From contig JADDOH010002323.1 in assembly GCA_016648135.1 (NCBI GenBank), forward strand, positions 124,001 to 188,000: 64,000 bases of DNA, given 5' to 3'. The translations under genes were made by a program, and so were the position numbers. This document shows, piece by piece, positions 56,935 to 64,000 of the stretch. Each line of letters opens with the position of its first letter. The first letter of the stretch is position 1. Source of the DNA: Agrypnia vestita. Lineage: Eukaryota; Arthropoda; Insecta; Trichoptera; Phryganeidae. Below the pieces are notes generated by a model. That model was given only the letters and a program-made list of their open reading frames with translations. It ran no database searches and was not told where the DNA came from.

Positions 56935-57910
56935 TATTTCGAGGAAAAGCACTAACTGCCACTCACCCACCTTCAAACTGGCTAAGAGATATGTGGATGA
57001 CACGTTTTGTATTTACTCACACGGACGTGAAGCGCTCAATAACTTTTTAGCACATTTAAATAGCCAACTTCCACATATCAAATTCACCATGGAGGTTGAA
57101 AAAGATGAAAAAATAGCATTCTTAGACGTTCAAGTGCAACGAAGAGAGGATGGCAGTCCAGGACACACTGTATACACAAAACCTCGCATCACTATCCAGC
57201 GCATTTGAGGTCGGTCCCCACAGCATTAATAACAGTGCAGGATGCACTAATGGATACTCTCCGAACGTACGGACATCAAGAAAACGATCTAGCATAAACG
57301 ATGTCCCAAGGAATAAAGCATATTTACCTTACATCAGAGGTCTTACTGACAAAACCAGCCGGGTGCTGTTGAAATTAAATATAAAAACAGTTTTCAGCCC
57401 CATAGTTCGATCTTACGTATGTTGGGAAGCGTGAAAGATAACACAATGTTCGAGTCTCCAGGTGTATACAGAGTGCCATGCGATTGTGGAGCGTTCCACA
57501 TAGGACAAACCAAACGCAATATCGCTACACGACTGAAGGAACATATTGGAGCAATTAAAAACAACAACTCCAATGTATCGGCAATCTGCGAACATGCACC
57601 CAAAGGGAATCTCTGTCACTTCATCAGATTTGACAAGATAAAAATCTTATCAACAGTACCGCACCTTATACCCAAATTAGTGAGGGAGTCCATTGAAATA
57701 TACAAACATCCCAATTTCAATACAGATGACAGTTACAAACTATCAAGTATTTGGCGCCCTGTTCTTACGACATTGATTCAACCCTTGAGAGACGTCGCAG
57801 CAAAGTCCGCCGACGTAACTGGTACATATTGCACACTGGCGACCTCTATTGTAGAAGAAGCGAACACTCCACAACAAAGCGCATATAATTTACGCCCTCG
57901 AAAGTAGTAA
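56935..57910 (+). pseudogene. Penelope-type RT/GIY-YIG protein, broken
   Basis: The frames give MEYFEEKAL-TATHPPSNW, then after a frameshift RYVDDTFCIYSHGREALNNF with the catalytic YVDD of reverse transcriptase motif C, and KFTMEVEKDEKIAFLDVQVQ, typical of Penelope-like elements. Part of the thumb/linker is damaged (57,175-57,300). AYLPYIRGLTDKTSRVLLKL and NIKTVFSPI follow. After another shift the nuclease domain begins at 57,419: GVYRVPCDCGAFHIGQTKRN (GIY-YIG as GVY/HIG, with the C-x-C of Penelope), RLKEHIGAIKNN, R-E-S-I-E-I-Y-K-H with the likely catalytic Glu, ending SAYNLRPRK at 57,907. The nuclease half is still open over 162 codons. Motifs A and B of the polymerase are absent because of the 5' truncation. 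Confidence 0.9.
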
Positions 57911-57949
57911 TCAGTCCGTCCTCTACCTCCGCGGGTAAAGGTCGTCCGC

Positions 57950-57983
57950 CTGATGACGTTGAATAAGAATTCAACGAAACGTC
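57950..57983 (+). ncRNA. Hammerhead-like motif of the Penelope-like element
   Basis: CTGATGA (57,950-57,956), C, then helix II GTTGAAT/ATTCAAC (7 perfect pairs around AAGA), then GAA-ACGT-C (57,976-57,983), in which AC pairs with GT as a 2-bp third helix before C, the expected cleavage-site base. Penelope-like elements are known to carry hammerhead motifs with very short third helices. The extra C before helix II departs from the consensus, and no helix I was found in cis. Confidence 0.55.
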
Positions 57984-58074
57984 GAGATTAGTTTCTCGGA
58001 AAAACATAAAATATCCGCAACCGGTTACAGTTAAATTGTTGAAATTATTTTTAAAACAAAGGAACAATAAGCAT

Positions 58075-58266
58075 AATTAATATAAATTAACTTTGTTTAA
58101 ACCACTTATTTATTGAAAAAAAAAATCAACATGTTTCAAAGCCAATGGCTTCTTCATCAGGAAAAAAATTGATGATTTTTTTTCAATAAATAAGTGGTTT
58201 AAACAAAGTTAATTTATATTAATTATAATTATGTTGCCACAAAATAAATTTGCTACATTTGAAGAA
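58075..58266. mobile_element. Hammerhead-like foldback insertion
   Basis: Perfect 13-bp direct repeats GAACAATAAGCAT (58,062-58,074 and 58,267-58,279) bound a 192-bp insertion. Most of it is a palindrome: AATTAATATAAATTAACTTT...CCACTTATTTATTG mirrored by CAATAAATAAGTGG...AAAGTTAATTTATATTAATT. In the loop, the minus strand holds CTGATGA, AG, AAGCC-ATT-GGCTT, T, GAA, ACATGT, T (58,160-58,128). No coding capacity. Confidence 0.8.
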
Positions 58267-58279
58267 GAACAATAAGCAT

Positions 58280-58719
58280 TTTAATACACACAAATATTTG
58301 ATGAATATCTATTCAAAAAGGGTTATTTCCATTTAATTATTTTTTACAAATTTATCGCAATGTGAATGCTAACGAAATCTTCGTTTATAATTTGAGGGGT
58401 TTATAATTTTTATTTTTAACTTGTATTCAACAAATTTTCAGCAGGTTTAAATGTAGTTTTCGCAAAAAATTAAAAAAATATAATCATATTTTTAAAAGTG
58501 AAAATATGTAGCTTCGTTTAAACTGGCATTCCTTATAAAACAAGAAAAAAGTTAATTGTTACCTCATAATATTTGAAATTATAATTAATATCAACTACCT
58601 ACATGTTTGTTAATTTATTTAATGAATTCATTTATTTATTAATGAAAGCTCTGATTGTATCGCCATTCATCTTTTTTGTCAATTTTTTTCACGGAACCAA
58701 CCCGAAAGAGAGAGAAGGA
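58280..58719. other. AT-rich stretch without recognised feature
   Basis: Nothing recognised. Confidence 0.4.
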
Positions 58720-58916
58720 TGGGAATTAGTTTTGGTGAGAAAAACCCTTTAATTCCTATAAAGAACGAGCCTTTTTGTACCTGGATTTCCTCATTTCAGT
58801 CCTCGGTTGATATTGTGTCGAGCGAGTTAATTAGCTCGGCGGATTGTTTGCTTTGCGGTGCCATACGGGTTTTGTTTCGGATAATGGTTTTTCGGTTCAG
58901 GCTGTATTTCGGATAA
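58720..58916. other. Compositionally distinct block, possible regulatory element
   Basis: Less AT-rich than the neighbourhood, with TTAATTAGCTCGGCG and TTTAATTCCTATAAA. A 65-codon plus-strand frame has no motif. Low confidence that it is functional. Confidence 0.2.
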
Positions 58917-60705
58917 CGCTTTTTCGGTTCGGATTTTTTTGCGGATGATGATCTAATTGGCTGAGTTTCGCTTTCTCCACATTTTTTAGCACTTACGAAA
59001 ACTTACGATATGGAGATCTAGATTGTTTATATTTGTATATTTTCGTTTTTACGAAAGGAAACGGAACGAAAAGGAAATCTTATGTTTTTTTTTTAAATTT
59101 ATTTATCTTCATCTTGATACATGACATAGGAAATGGAGCTGCTCATCTCACTAGGAAGAACCTGTGCCGAGATATAATGAGAACAAAATAATAAAGATAT
59201 AAAGCAAAATACTACATAACTATAAGATTAATCAATTAATTGAGGATATAAATATAAAATGTGGATAGTAAAAACAGTATATATTATATATTACAAAAGC
59301 AATAGTGGAGTTGTTTTTCGATTTTTTTTCTCTTTCGATACTCTTTTTGACGCTGAGCATATGATTTCACTCTCGTCTCTCTGTAACATATATAAATAGT
59401 AAACATTCGAATAACATTAAACGTATATAAACAGTAAAAAATACTTGTATCAAATATTCAATTTAATTACTTAATTTTGTATGTTTGTATTACACACACT
59501 TTTGTTTGCAGTTTCCATTTCTCGAATCTTCATTGCAAAATTGCAATAATGAGATAATGTAACTCACGTATGATTTAAAACAAATAACAAATAAGTTGTA
59601 GCAAAATTTCCACGCATTCAGTATTGAGGTTATACAATCATGCTTCAAATCCCGTCGCTGTACTCGTTCACCAATAGCCCATTTATTTAGTCACTAAGCC
59701 AAAGACTGTTTTGGGTTGGAGCTTTTTCTGACTTTCCATCGTTCTCCTAAGCTTACAAAGTTTTTTTGTTGAAAAACGTTTTATAATTGGCGAGGACTGC
59801 AGCTAGCGGTCAAGAATTAGTCAAATGGAATAATTTTTAAAAAGAATAATGGTTTTTACTTTTAGAATTACCCCATCTCGCCCTTCTTATTTTATGTATG
59901 TAGGGCATGATATTCAATTTAAAAAATCAATTAATATTGATGTTGAAAAGACTACGTTTATGGTGTTTAAAATTAGCCACCTCAATGTTGTTAATCAATT
60001 AATAACATAAAATAATTTTTGGTAACAAAAATCGTTAATAAATCGCTTGTCAGCTGTCCAGAACGGCGACTTAATTTCCAAAGCTTTGTATGGATAAAAT
60101 GGATGTAATCAAAAAGTATTCAGAAAGATATAATATAATAAGTATAATTTAATAAGACAATTTTAGATGTATTGCATAGATGAAGTATTTCATGGTTATG
60201 TATAATAGTTTATTCATAACAAAGATCCTACTAGGTGAACTTAGATAAAATAATTATGAAATTAACATGAAATCTGAAGGAAAAAATATATCTAACCCTC
60301 TAGATGCTTGTAGGAACACAATCAGCATCCAGAAAAGTCAGTTTATGTGTCAAAGAAGAAAGTAGAAGAGAAGCCAAGAAAAATAATTTTGTTCTTTCAC
60401 TAATAAGTTTCTTTCTTGGCTTACCTTGGCGCTTCTTTCTCGGTATTCACCCTTGAGCAGCCGCGATCTGATGCTTTGTATGTTTACGTAATGTGTTGGT
60501 AATAATTCTCATTTCTCTTGTGCACAGTTTTAAACATTCTTCCTTTGTGGTCTCGCCCTCCTTCAACCCGTCCTCGGAGGTAATATTCTCTTTAGGCGCT
60601 AACAAGATTACCCCACAATTGTCTGCCTTAGCCTCGAGAATATCTCAATTCACCCTTTACGCCCTTCCCACGAAACCGCCCGGTTTTCCCGTCGCAGTTT
60701 GATAA
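58917..60705. other. AT-rich stretch; one hairpin and a small GC-richer patch
   Basis: An inverted repeat GAAGCCAAGAAA / TTTCTTGGCTT lies near 60,370-60,425. A GC-richer patch sits at 60,520-60,700. No gene-like frame recognised. Confidence 0.4.
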
Positions 60706-60707
60706 TA

Positions 60708-61267
60708 CAATGACTAGAGACTCGATTAATCTGACTAATTGTTGTCGTAAGGCGTTCGAATAATCGAAAATCTGGATAACTAAATGTATGAAGAAAAGCA
60801 ATTTTTGTACATACGTATGTACTCGTACTTACATATGCATTATTAATTCTAGAAAGATTACTTATCTCACCCACGTACACGTAATAAATTCTAGGTGTTT
60901 ATTAAAAACATTTTCTTAATATCACTTATCGTGGAAGCACTTACACCATACTTATCGGCTAACTTACGACCGGTTTCTCCCTTTTTTAATGAATCAATAA
61001 TATTTATTTAATCTTTAAACGATAACACCACTCTCTTACGCCTTGGCATTTTTAAACACAGACGTGATACTAATGCTTGTACCTAATGCAGCAGTAGTAA
61101 TGATTGTACCTAACTGTCAAAAACAATAACGAAACGCGAGGACAGTGATCGCGCGGGGCGTAAACACAGTTGCGACATGTCGGTGCACGCACGGATTAAA
61201 CTTTTAAGTTAAGTAAAGTTATTTGATCGCGGTTGATAATGAGGTCCGGATAATCGAGTCTCTACTG
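60708..61267 (-). mobile_element. Internally deleted Tigger/pogo element
   Basis: Right end, read on the minus strand: CAGTAGAGACTCGATTATCC. Left end on the plus strand: CAATGACTAGAGACTCGATT, the same repeat with a small insertion. TA lies at 60,706-60,707 and 61,268-61,269. The 560 bp keep the 5' part with the transposase start and the 3' end; the middle, which would encode the catalytic domain, is deleted. Confidence 0.85.
60900..61049 (-). pseudogene. Tigger/pogo transposase N-terminal fragment
   Basis: From ATG at 61,049-61,047 the minus strand reads MPRRKRVVLSFKD, then TAA at 61,010-61,008, then INIIDSLKKGETGRKLADKY and GVSASTISDIKK. This is the N-terminal CENP-B-type helix-turn-helix of Tigger/pogo transposases, where a lysine codon (AAA/AAG) would be expected at the stop. 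It ends at the internal deletion, so no DDE domain remains. Only a DNA-binding piece could ever be made, and only by readthrough. Confidence 0.85.
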
Positions 61268-61269
61268 TA

Positions 61270-61549
61270 TCGTGATGATTTCTTCGCGAGAAATTCATTA
61301 CCAAGAAGTGTACTTATGAAATATATACGTCAAATTAATTATTAATTATTAATAAAAAATGCAGTTACAAAAGAATCGTTGGTATTGGGTTATGTAAAAG
61401 TGTTTTACGTTCTAAGGTAATACACCACCCTGGAAGAGTAAAATTTATATACAATTTGGGTGAGTTTTTGCAAGGAGTGATTAATTTTTTTTTTTTTTTT
61501 AATGTCGATTATTAAATTACATATATATATAAATATTATTTTATATACT
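61270..61549. other. AT-rich stretch with poly(T) run
   Basis: A T-run at about 61,483-61,500. Nothing else recognised. Confidence 0.4.
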
Positions 61550-61972
61550 GCAGCAGTATACTATTTCTGGCTAATGAAGAAGAACTGAAAAAGTTAACAA
61601 TACTCCAAAATAAAGCATTAAGAATTATACTAAAAAGAAATCGATACACAAGAATCAAATTGATGTTAGAAAGTTTACAAATAATGACATTTAGACAAAT
61701 AATTAAATTTAATGTACTTCTATTTATATACAAAATTATTAATGGACACAACAATACATTTGAATTAGTAAGAAAAATAAGAGAAAACCAACGAACATGA
61801 CCATTGTACAAGAAAAAAAGATGAAATAAGATTGCCATTCAGAAAGAAAAAAAGATCGCAAACTCCTGGGGTGAAGTTGTATGTGAGTCTGCCAGAGGAT
61901 ATTAGAGATGAAAAAAATAGGAAAAATTTAAAGAAAAAACTAAGAAAGTTTGTGATACGTACTTTTGATTAG
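61550..61972 (+). pseudogene. 3' part of a CR1/jockey-like LINE
   Basis: Plus-strand frames read YCSSILFLANEEELKKLTIL, QNKALRIILKRNRYTRIKLM, L-Q-I-M-T-F-R-Q and FIYKIINGHNNTFELVRKI, then in shifted frames R-L-P-F-R-K-K-K, LYVSLPEDIRDEKNRKNLKK and L-R-K-F-V-I-R-T-F. This is the region after the reverse transcriptase core of the family at 30,270-31,860 (compare YCSSILF, QNRAMRIILKCNRR, SLPKEIQNMENIRRFKLK). 5'-truncated, with a stop after N-Q-R-T near 61,799 and frameshifts. Confidence 0.75.
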
Positions 61973-62020
61973 AAATATATTTGATATTTTACATATTTTT
62001 AAATGATATTTTACAATGTA

Positions 62021-62560
62021 TACAGGGTTATTTGTAAAACATTAATAACCTCGCAGGACTATATTCCTGCCTTGATTATGAGTCGAAAATGTCGACGCTA
62101 TTATGACCTAATATCAATAGTTCAGGAGATATGCGACATCAAAGTTTGCATTTTTTTTCAATATTTCTGACTTATTTTTTGAAAAACGGACTATCATTAC
62201 AGTAACTCATATCGATTACGAAAAATTCATTCGTTTCAATACAAGTTAAATAAAATGATAAAAACCCTGAAAAAATTCCAATTGGAATGTTTTCCATTTG
62301 GAATTCGGAGGTTTTTATTTTTTTATTTGACTTGTATTAAATGGAATGAATTTTTCATATTCGATATAAGTTACTGTAATGATAGTCCGACGTTTTACAA
62401 AAAATAAGTCAGAAATATTGAAAAAAAAAATGCAAACTTTGATGTCGCATATCTCCTGAACTATTGATATTATGTCATAATAGCTTGAACATTTTCGACT
62501 CATAATCAAGGCAGGAATATAATCCTGCGAGGTTATTAATGTTTTACAAATAACCTTGTG
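62021..62560. mobile_element. Large foldback MITE, family D (palindromic form)
   Basis: TA at 62,019-62,020 and 62,561-62,562 flank 540 bp. The two halves are inverse over about 240 bp each: TACAGGGTTATTTGTAAAAC...TCAGGAGATATGCGACATCA on the left, mirrored to CACAAGGTTATTTGTAAAAC on the right. The centre (about 62,260-62,310) contains CCAATTGGAATGTTTTCC. The arms are related to the interior of the ordinary MITE at 41,514-41,788, so this looks like a head-to-head form of the same family. The minus-strand frame in it is a by-product. Confidence 0.85.
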
Positions 62561-62562
62561 TA

Positions 62563-63312
62563 TTAGGAAATATAAATGTTATTATATTACCTATTTTAAG
62601 AATAAAAAAAAAATTAAAAAATTAAAAAATAATTTTAAGAATAAAAAAAAAAATTTCAAAAATTAAAAATGTCCGCGTCATGTCTATTTCCATGGGGCTC
62701 CTCCCCCGTGACTGAGATACAACTTTCCCTGAATGAAAGCACTATTCATAATTCGATATTCATCATGATTCTTTTAAAATAACAAATTAATTATGTTTAA
62801 AGATTTCGAAATTCGTAACTAAACACCACCATTTAATCAGAAATATCTTTCATTCAGGTAGGTAAAGCATTATGTGCGTTTCTCGTCATTTTCTTCACCG
62901 CTAATTTGACTTTTTACGATTGTTTTCCTTTAAAAGTTATTAAAACGTTTTTTTTAATATGTTCATTATTTTATACCCTTTAAAATTAAAGTAAACAAAA
63001 TTATTTTTGAGTCTATTACTGCAAATCGACCATTTACATGTATTTGTAAAGTTTGATGTCAATATATATCAAATATAGTCTAAGAAAAGTTCCCTTTTGA
63101 TATTGTTTTTTTTTAAAGTTTTTATGCTTATTTTCTTATTTTATCGGTTTAGATAATTATGAATATTTATAATACATTTACTTATCGAATTGCCAGTTTT
63201 ATTGAAAAAACAAAAAAGCCTTGATGATTTTATATAAACTGATCCCAATTTATCCTAATTGTTGGATTTGGAAACATTTTAACTTTTGGTTTTGTAATAT
63301 TCGAAAATAAAT
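62563..63312. other. AT-rich stretch with A-rich short repeats
   Basis: TTTTAAGAATAAAAAAAAAA-type units are repeated at about 62,594-62,668. No other feature. Confidence 0.45.
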
Positions 63313-63362
63313 AGCACAACAACACAGGTTAACTGACACGCGTCCTTGTGTTGCTGTGCTGT
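63313..63362. repeat. Inverted repeat (hairpin)
   Basis: AGCACAACAACACAGG mirrored by CCTTGTGTTGCTGTGCT, with two differences, around a 14-base loop. Possibly a small foldback remnant. Confidence 0.55.
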
Positions 63363-63425
63363 AGTGTTGTCAAACTTGTCATGGCGACTAAATACCGTAA
63401 CATTATTAGTTAACTGTGTATTTAA

Positions 63426-63651
63426 TCAGGGGCGTGCAGTGAGAACATCGCAGCATGACTTTTACGTAACTAATTATTCGGAAAAAAATCGGAATACAAC
63501 ATATATTTCGTAATATCACAATTGTTATCAGAGTATTTATATTTTGATATATCATAAAAATCAGTAGCATAAATATTTTATTTCAATTTTTTTTTCGAAA
63601 TATACGTTTACAAAAAAGTCACGCTTCAATGTTCCCACTGCACGCGCCTGA
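63426..63651. mobile_element. hAT-like MITE
   Basis: Left end TCAGGGGCGTGCAGTGAGAA, right end (inverse) TCAGGCGCGTGCAGTGGGAA, continuing for about 35 bases (to TGACTTTT). TATTTAA lies directly outside both ends (63,419-63,425 and 63,652-63,658), consistent with a slightly decayed 8-bp hAT target duplication. CAGGGGCG ends are common in hAT elements. 226 bp, no coding capacity. Confidence 0.75.
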
Positions 63652-63659
63652 TATTTAAG

Positions 63660-64000
63660 CTAACTAAAATTTGGTATAATTTGATATGGTACGTGACATC
63701 TAATCCAAAATTCAGTAGGAATTTGCGTTGTTGAGTTTTGTTAATAGTGTTGTCCTTAAATTCTCCTCCTAAATTTGTATTCGGCTATTATCAGAAATTT
63801 AATAAAAACTTTTGGGAACTTTTGATATCGAATTCCTCACTTGCGAGGCAATATTTGTTTCGTTACTGAACCATAATTAAAAAGACCGCCCTTAAGCTTG
63901 ATTTCCATCCTCAGGTACTCGCAGGCGTTCCGCACCCCTCGCTGTGAGAAGGGAGATGTCAGCTGCCCGCACCGGGGGAGCGGGTCAGCCGGGGGGGAAG
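63660..64000. other. Window end; GC-rich block from about 63,900
   Basis: The last 90 bases turn GC-rich (GCACCGGGGGAGCGGGTCAG) and may open another GC-rich island that continues beyond the window. Nothing else recognised. Confidence 0.35.

Larger units (their letters stand above)
56860..58034 (+). mobile_element. Penelope-like element, 5'-truncated
   Basis: Perfect 13-bp direct repeats ATTGTTGAAATTA at 56,847-56,859 and 58,035-58,047 delimit a 1,175-bp insertion. It begins AAGAGTTAAG...TTATTACGGTCGTT, continues with TTTAACTGTAACTGG, which is inverse to CCGGTTACAGTTAA at the right end, then carries the end of a Penelope-type reverse transcriptase and a GIY-YIG nuclease. A hammerhead-like motif lies about 50-85 bp from the right end. 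An inverted piece of the tail at the 5' end of a truncated copy is a known Penelope habit. The head sequence is shared with the foldback element at 23,719. Confidence 0.9.

Overview
The window reads as an AT-rich arthropod, most probably insect, intergenic region. I found no credible host protein-coding gene, rRNA or functional tRNA. The recognisable coding traces all belong to transposable elements: pieces of non-LTR reverse transcriptase, a Penelope-like element with a GIY-YIG nuclease, Tigger/pogo, mariner-like and piggyBac-like transposases, and an insect DNA transposon of a family I cannot name. A tRNA-derived SINE family, MITEs, a Helitron terminus and a solo LTR complete the picture. 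The species cannot be fixed from the sequence.

Layout. 0-5 kb: nearly featureless, with a possible LINE 3' end near 2 kb. 5-9 kb: a foldback element and a 2.4-kb DNA transposon with 34-bp terminal inverted repeats and a decayed transposase. 9-18 kb: several MITEs (TA and TWA target sites), a piggyBac remnant with a PIF-type MITE nested in its 5' part, a hammerhead-like foldback element, LINE 3' ends and a SINE. 18-23 kb: three LINE fragments in both orientations. 23-26 kb: a GC-rich island, a Penelope-derived foldback element and a 514-bp Helitron-like element carrying a dense array of heat-shock elements. 26-32 kb: a LINE 3' end split by a solo LTR, then a 1.6-kb LINE with only a few stops in its reverse transcriptase. 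32-37 kb: a mariner-like transposase remnant, a 232-bp palindromic element with perfect 14-bp target duplications, a LINE 3'UTR with internal tandem duplication, a GC-rich island and a SINE. 37-47 kb: sparse. 47-49 kb: a LINE whose reverse transcriptase is split by a MITE. 49-56 kb: MITEs, a SINE, foldback elements and a GC-rich island. 56-58.3 kb: a 5'-truncated Penelope-like element with perfect 13-bp target duplications, followed by a second palindromic insertion with its own 13-bp duplications. 58-64 kb: a deleted Tigger, a LINE 3' end, a 540-bp foldback MITE and a hAT-like MITE.

Two themes look worth follow-up. First, several repeats that otherwise look different share a hammerhead-ribozyme-like signature: CTGANGA, a short hairpin, then GAA followed by a self-complementary AC..GT and a non-G base. 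It occurs in the Penelope-like element and in short palindromic insertions flanked by 11-14 bp direct repeats, which suggests small non-autonomous Penelope-related retroelements. Second, the Helitron-like element carries perfect tetramers of the heat-shock-factor binding unit, so it could make neighbouring DNA heat-inducible wherever it inserts.

All calls come from reading the sequence and from remembered family features. No alignment, folding or database search was run.
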